From Rhodothermales bacterium (GTDB taxonomy: Bacteria > Bacteroidota > Rhodothermia > Rhodothermales > Bin80): 64,000 nucleotides of DNA. The notes beneath the pieces were generated by a model. The model was given only the letters and a program-made list of their open reading frames with translations, was not told the DNA's origin and made no database searches. Positions 1 through 9,628 of the stretch are shown here, in pieces; within the stretch, counting starts at the first letter, position 1, and each line of letters opens with the position of its first letter. The DNA lies in NCBI GenBank assembly GCA_958296045.1, contig CATQHT010000003.1, forward strand, positions 1,375,246 to 1,439,245. Reading direction: 5' to 3'. The position numbers and the translations under genes are program-made.

Positions 1-1665
1 GAGCCACCCGGCAACGCGAAAAACGGGCGCTTCGGCTCGGCACTGGCCCTAGGCGGCGATCTGGCATTTGTAGGTATGCCCAATGTTGTCCAGAGCCAGG
101 GATCGGTGATGGTTTATGAACGTGACGAGTCTGGCAAGTATGCTGCGCTGCCCGAGCTTCGGGCCTTTGAGCCGCAGGCGGGCGCCTCATTTGGATCCAG
201 CCTAGCTTTTGAAGATGACGCATTGTGGGTGGGAGCCTCTGGCGAGAATCGGCGCAATGGCTCTGTATACCGGTTTGACCGGCGCGAAGATCGCTGGGGC
301 AGCGCTGCGCGACAGGTCAGCTCCCTGGCGGAAGGTAGTGCGGGCTTTGGCACCACGTTGGTGGTGCAAGGCGATGTGGCCGTGGTCGGAGCCACCGGGG
401 TGGACCGCCGCGAAGGGGCCGCGGTGATTCTGACATTAGACGACGGATGGCAGGAGCAGACTATAGTCATCAATGACATCAAGAGCTTTCCACCTGTGAC
501 CGGTGGCCAAGTGCAATGCACCGATGGCGAAGCGCTCGACTGGCCATGCAGCGACATTGACCTAGTGGCCTTCATTCCCACGCACCAGATGGGCGGCGGC
601 CGCGGAACGATGGCCAACGACGTCTGGGGATGGACGGATCCGGTCTCCGGCCGCGAATACGCACTGGTGGGCCGCGATAACGGCACCTCATTCGTCGACG
701 TCACGATGCCGGAAATGCCCATCTATGTTGGCGACCTGCCCATGACAGAAGGCTCACGCGCCAACGTCTGGCGTGACATCAAAGTGTATGAGGATCATGC
801 ATTTGTGGTTGCTGATGGCGCAGGAGAGCACGGGATGCAGGTGTTTGATCTGGCTCGACTGCGTGACGTGGAAGAGATGCCAGTGACCTTTACCGCTACC
901 GCACACTACGACGGCATCCACAGCGCGCACAACATCGTCATCAACGAAGACACCGGTTTTGCGTATGCGGTAGGTGCCAGCGGCGGTGGCGAGACATGCG
1001 GCGGCGGGCTGCACATGATTAACATCCAGGATCCGGTGGCACCCGTCTTTGCCGGGTGCTTTGCCGACCCTAGCACCGGGCGGCGTGGCACCGGCTATTC
1101 GCATGATGCACAGTGCGTCATCTACCACGGACCAGACGACCGGTACGTGGGTAACGAGATCTGCATCGGCTCGAACGAAACCGCGCTCAGCATCTCCGAT
1201 GTAACGGACAAAGGTAATACGAAGGCGCTGTCCATGTCGGCATACCCCAAGGTGGCTTACGCCCACCAGGGCTGGCTGAGTGTGGATCACACGTACTTCT
1301 ATATGAATGATGAGGGCGACGAGCCGCAGGACCTGGTCGAAGGCACGCGCACACTGGTGTGGGACGTGACCGATCTGGAGGACCCGGTGCTTATACATGA
1401 GTACATCGCGCCCACGACCACCACCGACCACAACCTTTACATCAAGGATAACCTGATGTACCAGGCCAACTACGGAAGCGGCTTGCGTATCCTGGATATC
1501 ACTACGCCGGACAACCCGGTGGAGGTGGGCTTCTTTGATACGACGCCGACCAACGCCGGGGGTGGCGCCTGGAGTAACTACCCCTATTTTAAGAGCGGCG
1601 TGATCATTGTCACGAGTATGGGAGAAGGGTTGTTCGTGCTGAAGCAGCGCACCGCCGGCACCTGA
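1..1665 (+). CDS. Choice-of-anchor B family surface protein, 5' partial
   Basis: The reading frame is open from base 1, so the true start and any signal peptide lie outside the window; the ATG at 76 is internal. The first ~130 visible residues read like FG-GAP/beta-propeller repeats (repeated FGSSL, FGTTL and VGASG-like motifs). From about residue 190 the protein matches the choice-of-anchor B domain with LVIVD-like repeats (NDVWGWTDP, REYALVGRDNGTSFVD, AHNIVINEDTGFAY, DHNLYIKDN). The family consists of exported proteins of unknown biochemical role, frequent in Rhodothermota. The frame stops at 1663-1665 and the next gene converges on it after 45 bp. Confidence 0.85.
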   Translation, partial: EPPGNAKNGRFGSALALGGDLAFVGMPNVVQSQGSVMVYERDESGKYAALPELRAFEPQAGASFGSSLAFEDDALWVGASGENRRNGSVYRFDRREDRWGSAARQVSSLAEGSAGFGTTLVVQGDVAVVGATGVDRREGAAVILTLDDGWQEQTIVINDIKSFPPVTGGQVQCTDGEALDWPCSDIDLVAFIPTHQMGGGRGTMANDVWGWTDPVSGREYALVGRDNGTSFVDVTMPEMPIYVGDLPMTEGSRANVWRDIKVYEDHAFVVADGAGEHGMQVFDLARLRDVEEMPVTFTATAHYDGIHSAHNIVINEDTGFAYAVGASGGGETCGGGLHMINIQDPVAPVFAGCFADPSTGRRGTGYSHDAQCVIYHGPDDRYVGNEICIGSNETALSISDVTDKGNTKALSMSAYPKVAYAHQGWLSVDHTYFYMNDEGDEPQDLVEGTRTLVWDVTDLEDPVLIHEYIAPTTTTDHNLYIKDNLMYQANYGSGLRILDITTPDNPVEVGFFDTTPTNAGGGAWSNYPYFKSGVIIVTSMGEGLFVLKQRTAGT

Positions 1666-1710
1666 CGCGCATGCGCCTTGGCGCTTGCCTGTGCGATGGT
1701 GCGCCGGCTC

Positions 1711-2775
1711 TTAGTCCAGTCTGACGCCCAGCCCGGGCTCGTCTACCAGGTGCAAGCGACCTTCGTGCAGGCGGAAACCGCCGGTTGCTACGTCGCGGGC
1801 CAGGTCAAAGCTTCCATCTAGGTCCAGGTAGCGCGTGGCGCGGGATGCATAAGCGGCATGCAACGCGGCCGCGATGCTAATGACGCTCTCATCCATGCAG
1901 CCCCACATACAGGAGACGTGCGCCAAAGAGGCCAGCCGCGCGATGGCGCGGCCACTGCTGATGCCGCCGCACTTCATCAGCTTGATGTTGAATATTCCAA
2001 AGGGCGACACCTCGCGCAGAAGCTTAAGCGCATCGGCTTCGGTGTGAAGGCTTTCGTCGGCCGCCATCAGGGACCGGACACTTTCGGGGAACACCCGCAT
2101 CTCCTTGATGCTGTCCGCTGGTAATGGCTGCTCGATCAGCTCAATCTGCAGCACACGTGCCGTGCGCATCAGCGCTTGTGTCTCGGCAAGCGTGTAGCCC
2201 TGGTTGGCATCCACCCGGATGCGTATGCCTTCGCCCAGGTGGGCGCGTAACGCGCGCAGGCGATCTACGTCCTGCTCATAGTGGCGGCCAATCTTCACTT
2301 TGAGCACCCGAAATCCTCGAGTGATATGCTGCTCGGCCTCGCGCAACGTTTCTTCAAGCGGCAGGATGCCGATTGTCACCGAGGTAGCCATCGCTGTGTG
2401 GCGTCGGCCGAACAGATCCACAACCGGTATACCCAAGCTACGGGCCATCAGGTCATGCAGCGCCATATCCAGGGCTGCCCTGGCGGCTGGCGCGTCGAGC
2501 ATATGGTGGCGCAGCGCACGCGTGAGGGCCTCCAAACGCCGCGGATCTTTCCCCGTCAGCAGGTCATGTCCCATGTCGCTGAGGGCGCGCGCGCAGTTCT
2601 GAGAGGACTCGCCTGTGATGTCCGTCGGCGCACCGGATCCCAGACCCACATGTGCTGACGACGATACCAGGCGTACAAAGTGCAGTTGCACCCGCTCCAC
2701 GCGCTTGAAGGCGATGGCGTAGGGATGTGTTAGCGGCAGGTCTTGAACAAACGTTTCTACGCGGACGATCTTCAC
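1711..2775 (-). CDS. Dipeptide epimerase / enolase-superfamily racemase (DgcA-like)
   Basis: This is a mandelate-racemase/muconate-lactonizing family protein (~354 aa). The barrel catalytic residues are visible: the KxK lysine pair in LKVKIG, metal ligands in RVDANQG, IEQP and AADES, and the opposite lysine in IKLMKCGG. A longer ORF opens at 2829, but the GTG at 2775 overlaps the upstream stop codon (GTGA), matches the family N-terminus (VKIVRVETF) and is chosen. Enzymes of this type epimerise L-Ala-D/L-Glu dipeptides or racemise N-acyl amino acids. The DUF1611 partner suggests the DgcA role, N-acetyl-D-glutamate racemisation in D-glutamate use; that substrate is an inference. Confidence 0.85.
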   Translation of the reverse strand: MKIVRVETFVQDLPLTHPYAIAFKRVERVQLHFVRLVSSSAHVGLGSGAPTDITGESSQNCARALSDMGHDLLTGKDPRRLEALTRALRHHMLDAPAARAALDMALHDLMARSLGIPVVDLFGRRHTAMATSVTIGILPLEETLREAEQHITRGFRVLKVKIGRHYEQDVDRLRALRAHLGEGIRIRVDANQGYTLAETQALMRTARVLQIELIEQPLPADSIKEMRVFPESVRSLMAADESLHTEADALKLLREVSPFGIFNIKLMKCGGISSGRAIARLASLAHVSCMWGCMDESVISIAAALHAAYASRATRYLDLDGSFDLARDVATGGFRLHEGRLHLVDEPGLGVRLD

Positions 2776-3824
2776 AGGCGCTGCTGGATGAGCTGGACGA
2801 TACGGGACACGCCCTCCTCTAAAGGGCACACCACGGGGATGTTCAGCTCATCCTCCAGAGCCTGCTGTGCGGCGCGCGCCTGCCCGCCCGCCATGCCGCG
2901 CGTAAAGAGGGAGACAGCCCATACTTCGCTTCCCAGAAGCCGGACCAGTTCTACCTCTTCTGCTATCTGCGGCAGCCTGCAACCGGCAGCTTCCAGGTCT
3001 TCATAATGGGTCCGCATCGGCGCATGCTGCATGACGACGCCGTGCGCATCCCCCGAAAGTATCAGCTCCGAGCCCGCGGGTCCTGCCGGGTTACGCAGCC
3101 CGGACTGGCCCTCCATCAGTATCACATCGGGTCGCGTATCCTCACTGCAACGCAGAATCGCGCCTTCCAGCTCTCCTGAGACAAAGTCGTTGAGCGTAGC
3201 ATCAAACAGAAAGCCGTGCCGAAGCCCCTGTAGCCACCCGGTCTGGCCGGTATAGATCATCTCCGCACGCAGTCCCACGGCGCGGCAGGCCTCCCGAAGC
3301 ATCATGCATGTCGTTCGCTTCCCTATGGCGCAGTCCATGCCGAGCACTGCGACGCGGAGCGCCGGGACTGAGCACACCTCCCCGGTCCAGCAACGCAGAG
3401 TTGCCGCGGGTCGCGGCTTGCGGATATCCACCAGGCGTGCGCCATACGCCTTAGCGAGCGCACATAGCACCGCATCGTCGCTCAAGAGGTGGTGAAGGCC
3501 ATTGACGATTGTCAGACCGGCGCGGGCCGATGCGACCAGGCCGCTTATGAGTGCATCCGGCAGGCGGCCGCCCACGGTGGCCACACCAACCACGCTGTGT
3601 GTCACGCGCTCGGGCGTATGTGCCAGCGCGCTTGCAACGCTGGCATACACAGGCACGCCGCGCGCGATGTGATCCATCACTTCCCCGGCATCTTGACCTT
3701 CGTGGGCGCGGTCTATGACGCCCATCAGCGGAAACCGGCTTGGTCCCCGCACAAGCCCATGCGCGGTCTTGGCGAATACGGTGCCCAAGAGGCCACCGGT
3801 GAGCACGAGGGCACGATCAGGCAT
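2772..3824 (-). CDS. DUF1611 family protein (DgcN-like N-acetyltransferase)
   Basis: A 350-aa protein of the DUF1611 family, with an N-terminal Rossmann-like half and a C-terminal P-loop-like half carrying GMDCAIGKRTT and later LMEGQSGLRNPAG. In some marine bacteria the family member DgcN acetylates D-glutamate and works with the DgcA racemase. Here the two genes overlap by four bases and must be co-transcribed, which supports that pathway or recycling of wall-derived D-amino acids. The exact substrate cannot be read from sequence. The start is the ATG at 3824. Confidence 0.8.
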   Translation of the reverse strand: MPDRALVLTGGLLGTVFAKTAHGLVRGPSRFPLMGVIDRAHEGQDAGEVMDHIARGVPVYASVASALAHTPERVTHSVVGVATVGGRLPDALISGLVASARAGLTIVNGLHHLLSDDAVLCALAKAYGARLVDIRKPRPAATLRCWTGEVCSVPALRVAVLGMDCAIGKRTTCMMLREACRAVGLRAEMIYTGQTGWLQGLRHGFLFDATLNDFVSGELEGAILRCSEDTRPDVILMEGQSGLRNPAGPAGSELILSGDAHGVVMQHAPMRTHYEDLEAAGCRLPQIAEEVELVRLLGSEVWAVSLFTRGMAGGQARAAQQALEDELNIPVVCPLEEGVSRIVQLIQQRL

Positions 3825-4099
3825 GCGTCATCGGAAGGCTGCGCCGTACAAGATACTGGGACCGCCTTTGCCGAGAGCGAAGACATTCGGGATGCGGCTG
3901 CGATGACACCGTGCTCCGCATCCGGCGGATCGTCAGGCATCGTGCCAAATGCCACTCCCCACTACCTGGCGGCTGGGCACCGGATCATGAGACACCGTGA
4001 GATCCTCGTAGGGTGATGCCGCCAAATGAGGCCGCCACCTCGCACTTAAGATTTTTTTGTACTATGCAATAGGTATGTGCACACAATTGGAGTTTAGCC
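3825..4099. promoter_or_regulatory. Divergent intergenic region
   Basis: 275 bp between two divergently transcribed genes, so it must hold a promoter for each side. An AT-rich stretch with a run of seven T lies at about 4051-4057, 40-50 bp before the A2M start. I could not assign a convincing -35/-10 pair, and I see no gene here. Confidence 0.4.
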
Positions 4100-7000
4100 A
4101 TGTTCACTCGCCGCGTTTCGCTTCTGGCTCAGGTTACGACCGCCGCAATTTTGGTTTCCGCCATTGGTGCCTGTGAGCGCCAGCAGAATGATCCTCGCTG
4201 GGGATCCGTGGTCGGTGCACGGACTGGTGGCATCGTTTCGCAGCGCGATAATATCAGGATTGTGTTCACACGGGATGTGGCCGGCGACCATCGCATCGAT
4301 CATCCAGTGAGTGGTGTACTTACTCTTAAACCGGACATAGAGGGCTCCGCCACCTTCGTCAGCGCAAGGGAACTGGTCTTCGTGCCTGAGACGCATTTTC
4401 CGTCGGGTCGCAAGTATGTCGCGATCCTGGCGGGGGGGATGCTCTCGGGTGTACCCGACAATCTCGGGAACTATCGGTTCACATTCGAGGTCATTGACCA
4501 GGACTTTGAAGTGGACATAGAAGGGCTGGACGTGGAGTCTGGAAGTGACGACGATTGGGTATTGACGGGAACAATTTTGACGGCCGATTTCGCGGAGCCC
4601 GAGGCGGTGAAACATGTACTCCAAGCCGAACAAAGCGATGTCGACTTGAATATCCGGTGGCAGCACCACGACGACGGTTCGACTCATCGCTTCACGGTTG
4701 AAGGTGTGACACGCACCGAGAATGGCAGCGAGGTCAGACTACGATGGAACGGACGAAGTATTGGTGTTTCCTCTCGGGGTAGCCAAGACGTGACAGTTCC
4801 AGCCCAGGATGTGTTTCGGGTCACAAGCGTCAGGCTCGAATCGGACAACAGGCAGTACGCACTGGTCCGTTTCTCCGAGCCTATCGACCCGAACCAGAGC
4901 TTTGACGGTCTGGTGAGACTGGGGGACGATCCCTTTACCCTCGAGGCGACGGGCAATACGCTCCGGATCATACCCCGCGAGCGTATCATCGGACGCGCAG
5001 ACGTAGTGCTCGAAGTTGGAATCCGAAGCGTTGACGCTCAGCGGCTCGAGGACCGCAGTGTAACAACAGTGACGTTCACGGATGAGAAGCCGGGTGTGCG
5101 CTTCGCCGGTAGTGGAGTCGTCCTCCCGGCGGCGAGCCGACTCACGGTTCCCATCGAAGCAGCGACTGTGCACTCGGTGCAGGTAACGGCTTTTCGGGTA
5201 TATGAAAGTAATATCGGCCAGTTTCTGCAGAACAATGAGCTTTCAGGCAACCGAGAGCTCCAGCGCACGGGTCGTACCCTTTGGAGGCGCACGTACCAGC
5301 TTCCGTACGCACCAGACGTTGGGTGGACTCGCTACAGCCTCGACCTGACCGATATCGCGGACGTAAAGACGGGGAGTCTCTTGCACCTGACTTTGTCGAT
5401 CAATCGCGGAAACTCCACCTATGCGTGCACCGAGGAGGAAAACCAAGTCCCCATCGTGGCAGAACCGCTACAGGCTGACCTGAACGACGGCTCGGGTGCC
5501 CGTAGTTACTGGGACGGATATGAACCGTCCTACCAGGGTTCCTATAGCTGGAGCGACTCGCACAATCCGTGCAGCGATGCCTACTACCGATACGCATCCA
5601 ACGCCCGCGATTCTCGGAATTTTTTGGCATCCAACATAGGTATGACGGTGAAACGGGACCCCGGCGGGGGTATGCTCGTAGCGACCACAGACCTGCGTAC
5701 GTCAGAGTCGATGCCCGGCGTGCGTGTGACGTTCTTGAACTATCAGAATCAGCCGCTGGGCTCGGTCATTACCGGAAGCAACGGATTGGTTCGAACCACC
5801 TTGGATGCCACGCCCTTTTACGCATTGGCCGAATACGGTACCGACAAGGGCTACCTCAAAATCAATCGCGGTGCAGCGCTTCCGACGAGCCACTTTGATG
5901 TGGGAGGCGAGGTCGTTGCAGAGGGGCTCAAGGGCAAGATCTATGGTGAACGTGGAGTCTGGCGCCCAGGGGACGACATTCATCTGACATTCGTGCTCGA
6001 TGACGCCCGCAATCCTGTGCCAGCAGGCCATCCCGCAACGATGCGACTGGTCAATCCTATGGGCCAGGTCGAGCACACCGTGACCGACTCCGATCCCATA
6101 GGAGGATTCTATGTTTTCCCGCTCAGTACCTCAACAGACGCGCCCACTGGAAATTGGTATGCGTCCGTTGAAATCGGCGGCACAAGCTTTGCTTCCCCGA
6201 TCAAGATCGAGACCGTGATGCCCAACCGGCTGAAGGTGGACCTCGATCTCGGAGACGATCAGCTTCTTCAAGGGGGTGTTCGGCACGAGGCCACGCTCTT
6301 CGGGCAATGGCTCAGCGGGGCCGTGGCTCGGAATCTCCGCGCTGAGGTCGACGTGACATTCCAACCGGCGGCTACCACGTTCGGCAGATTTTCAGACTAT
6401 GTCTTCGACGACCCTGCGCGTGAGAACATCAGCGAACCAGCTACCATTTTCGATGGCTCCCTGGGTGATGATGGGTACGCAGCATTCACTTCCGAATTGA
6501 CACCTAGTGGTGATTCTCCCGGGATGCTTACTGCGACCTTCCAAACGCGCATCTTCGAGGCAAGTGGTGCCTTCAGCATCAACCGGCGCGGTTTTCGTTT
6601 TTCCCCTTACGACCGGTATATCGGAATAAGGCCGCCGCCAGGCGACGTGGCTCGGGGCATGCTTCTTACCGACGTACTGCACACCGTTGACATTGTGAGC
6701 CTTTCCCCGGGTGGCGATCCGGTTTCGGCCGAAGCGGTAGATGTTACCCTCTACAAGATCGACTGGCGGTGGTGGTGGGATCGATCTGCGGAATCGTTGG
6801 CCAAGTTTACGCAGTCTGAGCATGCTTCTGTGGTGGCCCAGGGGCGGATTGCAACAACCGACGGCCGCGGTCACTGGACCTTCCAGGTCGACTATCCAGA
6901 CTGGGGCCGTTACCTCTTGCGTGCGTGTGATGCCAATGAGGGCCACTGCACTGGCAAGACGATCTACATCGACTGGCCGGGGTGGGCTGGCCGGCCGCAG

Positions 7001-9628
7001 GATCCGTCCAGCTCCGGGGCAAGCATGCTTGCCGTGCTCTCAAACCAGTCGAGCTACACTGTCGGAGACATCGCGGAGATTCAACTGCCGGGTGCAACCG
7101 CCGGCCGAGCGCTCGTGACATTGGAATCGGGCACGCAAATCCTTGATCAGTGGTGGGTGGAGTTTGGTGGCGAACGTGTCCAATTCGGGGTTCCGATCAC
7201 GCCTGAGATGGCTCCGAATGTCTATGTGAGTGTCAGTCTTATCCAGCCACACTCGGAGCGCGTGAATGATCGGCCCATCCGCCTTTACGGGGTCATCCCA
7301 CTAGAGGTCGAGGACCCGCTTACGGTGCTGCGGCCCAAGATCGATGTTCCCGTGGAGTGGCGTCCCGAAACTACGGTATCCGTGCGTGTTTCCGAGGCTT
7401 CGGGGCAGCCGATGACTTACACACTCGCGGTCGTTGACGAAGGACTGCTGAGCCTCACCAACTTTGAGACCCCGAACCTTCACGATCACTTTTACCGCAA
7501 AGAGGCACTCGGCATTAAAACCTGGGACATTTTCGACGAGGTGGCCGGCGCATACGGCGCGGAGTTGGAGCAGTTACTCGCGCTTGGCGGGGACGGATCA
7601 GCTGACCTGCAAAGCGACGAGCGCAATCGATTTCCGCCTGTCGTGCGGTTCATGGGCCCGTTTGAACTGTCGCCCGGTATCCGTCAGACGCACACGGTGG
7701 ACCTGCCACAATACATCGGGCAGGTGCGGGTGATGGTCGTCGCGGGTCAGGAAGGTGCCTACGGATCGGCATCTGAATCCGTATTCGTTCGGCAGCCGCT
7801 CTCGATGCTCGCCACCGTTCCGCGAGTCGTTGGCCCCGGGGAGGAATTCGCAGTTCCGGTGTCGCTCTTTGCGATGGCGGACGGCATCGAGCAGGCCACC
7901 GTTTCTGTGGATCCGGGCCGACAGTTTGATGCCGTCGGTAATAGCAGTACAACCGTTCAATTCAACGGTGCCGACGAACGTATGGCTCGGCTGTACATCC
8001 GCGCTGGCGAGCAGCCCGGTCAAGGTATGCTGCGCTTTACTGCGGTATCTGAGGAGCATGCCTCATTTTCGGAGATTGCCCTCAACGTTCGTACACCCAA
8101 TCCCGTCACTACCCATGTACTGACGGCGCAGATCGCGCCGGGGCAGCAGTGGACGGAGGATGTAGTACCTCATGGGATCGCCGGGACCAACTCGGCTACA
8201 CTTGAAGTAACGCCCCAACCCCCGCTCAACCTCGAGGCGCGCCTGGGATACTTGGTGCGGTTCCCGCACGGGTGTCTGGAGCAAACCGTTTCGTCGGTCT
8301 TTCCTCAGTTATATCTGTTATCAATGGTGGATCTGGATTCCGCTGAGCGTACCCGCGTGGAGTACAATGTGCGCTCGGGTATTGAGCGCCTACGGCGGTT
8401 CCAACTTGCATCAGGCGCTTTTACCTATTGGCCCGGTAACTATGCAAGGGAAGGTGCGCGTAATGGGTGGGCCACGAACTACGCCGGTCACTTTCTTATC
8501 GAAGCGGAGCGTGTCGGATATGTCGTCGATCCGACGATACTATCAAAGTGGAAGGCGCACCAACGGCTCCGGGCCCGCGCGTGGAAACGTCTTGGCGACA
8601 CACCGGCAATGGAACAGGCCTACCGGCTGTATACTTTGGCACTTGCTGGCGAGTACGAGATCGGTTCCATGAATCGCCTGCGGGAGTCGGAACTCACCGA
8701 AGGCGCGGCCCTGTGGCATCTCGCTGCAGCCTACAGCCTTGCCGGGATAGAAACCACGGCGTCCCGCCTCATTGATGGTAACGCCACTGCGGCGGAGTAT
8801 CAGACTGCCGGATGGAGCATGGGCTCCTGGCTTCGGGACAGCGGCATCTTGCTGGACGCATTGGTCACGATCGACCGAGAAGCTCAAGCCCAAAGCGTGG
8901 CGAAGGATATTTCTGATGAGCTCTATTCGGACGACTGGTACAGCACCCACTCGATTGCCTACGCCCTCTTTGGAATGGCCCGCTACTTTGGTCTGGGCGA
9001 GGTAGCTGAGGAGTTCACCTTTGAGCGACGCGTGCACGCCAACATGAGATCGGTTAGCTCTTCGTCGCCTATCCATACGGAGGAGCTTGCCGAGCTTGCC
9101 GAACAGGGCGGGAGCGTGCAGGTGACTAACACATCGGACTCGCCCCTCTTTGTTGCGCTAACGATGCGAGGATCTCCCGCGGCGGGGAAGGAGGTAGCAT
9201 CTTCCGCCGGGCTGGAAATTCAGGTGGACTACACTGACCAAGATGGCAAGAGGCTTGATGTCTCCCAGTTGGTGCAGGGCACCGATGTGTTTGCCACCAT
9301 CACTGTCCACAACGAATCGGGCCGCGATGTCAGAGATGTGGCGTTGGAATACATGGCACCCTCGGGCTGGGAGATCCACAACGATCGAATGGATTCGGGC
9401 GGAATCGCAGGGAATCAGCAGTTTGATTACCAGGACATACGCGACGATCGGGTCCACACGTACTTCGCTCTTCAAGATGGGCACTCGATCACCATCCGCC
9501 TGGGCTTCAATGCCGCCTATCTTGGCAAATACTATCTGCCCACCATCACCGTCGAAGCCATGTATGATGCCGCTATCAAGGGGGGTATCAAGGGAATGTG
9601 GATAGAGGTCGTCGATGCACGTGGGTAA
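4100..9628 (+). CDS. Alpha-2-macroglobulin family lipoprotein with thioester motif
   Basis: An 1842-aa bacterial alpha-2-macroglobulin (YfhM/MagD type). The N-terminus has a basic start, a hydrophobic stretch and a lipobox ending IGAC at about residue 25, so it is probably a periplasm-facing lipoprotein. Macroglobulin-like beta domains fill the first ~1200 residues. The thioester motif GCLEQ lies near residue 1391, followed by the alpha-helical toroid domain (YLVRFPHGC, then repeated ANNWATN-type helices). These proteins trap attacking proteases, and the intact Cys and Gln argue that it can form the covalent bond. It overlaps pbpC by 14 bp, the classic A2M-PBP1C pair linked to repair of the wall after damage. 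Confidence 0.95.
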   Translation: MFTRRVSLLAQVTTAAILVSAIGACERQQNDPRWGSVVGARTGGIVSQRDNIRIVFTRDVAGDHRIDHPVSGVLTLKPDIEGSATFVSARELVFVPETHFPSGRKYVAILAGGMLSGVPDNLGNYRFTFEVIDQDFEVDIEGLDVESGSDDDWVLTGTILTADFAEPEAVKHVLQAEQSDVDLNIRWQHHDDGSTHRFTVEGVTRTENGSEVRLRWNGRSIGVSSRGSQDVTVPAQDVFRVTSVRLESDNRQYALVRFSEPIDPNQSFDGLVRLGDDPFTLEATGNTLRIIPRERIIGRADVVLEVGIRSVDAQRLEDRSVTTVTFTDEKPGVRFAGSGVVLPAASRLTVPIEAATVHSVQVTAFRVYESNIGQFLQNNELSGNRELQRTGRTLWRRTYQLPYAPDVGWTRYSLDLTDIADVKTGSLLHLTLSINRGNSTYACTEEENQVPIVAEPLQADLNDGSGARSYWDGYEPSYQGSYSWSDSHNPCSDAYYRYASNARDSRNFLASNIGMTVKRDPGGGMLVATTDLRTSESMPGVRVTFLNYQNQPLGSVITGSNGLVRTTLDATPFYALAEYGTDKGYLKINRGAALPTSHFDVGGEVVAEGLKGKIYGERGVWRPGDDIHLTFVLDDARNPVPAGHPATMRLVNPMGQVEHTVTDSDPIGGFYVFPLSTSTDAPTGNWYASVEIGGTSFASPIKIETVMPNRLKVDLDLGDDQLLQGGVRHEATLFGQWLSGAVARNLRAEVDVTFQPAATTFGRFSDYVFDDPARENISEPATIFDGSLGDDGYAAFTSELTPSGDSPGMLTATFQTRIFEASGAFSINRRGFRFSPYDRYIGIRPPPGDVARGMLLTDVLHTVDIVSLSPGGDPVSAEAVDVTLYKIDWRWWWDRSAESLAKFTQSEHASVVAQGRIATTDGRGHWTFQVDYPDWGRYLLRACDANEGHCTGKTIYIDWPGWAGRPQDPSSSGASMLAVLSNQSSYTVGDIAEIQLPGATAGRALVTLESGTQILDQWWVEFGGERVQFGVPITPEMAPNVYVSVSLIQPHSERVNDRPIRLYGVIPLEVEDPLTVLRPKIDVPVEWRPETTVSVRVSEASGQPMTYTLAVVDEGLLSLTNFETPNLHDHFYRKEALGIKTWDIFDEVAGAYGAELEQLLALGGDGSADLQSDERNRFPPVVRFMGPFELSPGIRQTHTVDLPQYIGQVRVMVVAGQEGAYGSASESVFVRQPLSMLATVPRVVGPGEEFAVPVSLFAMADGIEQATVSVDPGRQFDAVGNSSTTVQFNGADERMARLYIRAGEQPGQGMLRFTAVSEEHASFSEIALNVRTPNPVTTHVLTAQIAPGQQWTEDVVPHGIAGTNSATLEVTPQPPLNLEARLGYLVRFPHGCLEQTVSSVFPQLYLLSMVDLDSAERTRVEYNVRSGIERLRRFQLASGAFTYWPGNYAREGARNGWATNYAGHFLIEAERVGYVVDPTILSKWKAHQRLRARAWKRLGDTPAMEQAYRLYTLALAGEYEIGSMNRLRESELTEGAALWHLAAAYSLAGIETTASRLIDGNATAAEYQTAGWSMGSWLRDSGILLDALVTIDREAQAQSVAKDISDELYSDDWYSTHSIAYALFGMARYFGLGEVAEEFTFERRVHANMRSVSSSSPIHTEELAELAEQGGSVQVTNTSDSPLFVALTMRGSPAAGKEVASSAGLEIQVDYTDQDGKRLDVSQLVQGTDVFATITVHNESGRDVRDVALEYMAPSGWEIHNDRMDSGGIAGNQQFDYQDIRDDRVHTYFALQDGHSITIRLGFNAAYLGKYYLPTITVEAMYDAAIKGGIKGMWIEVVDARG

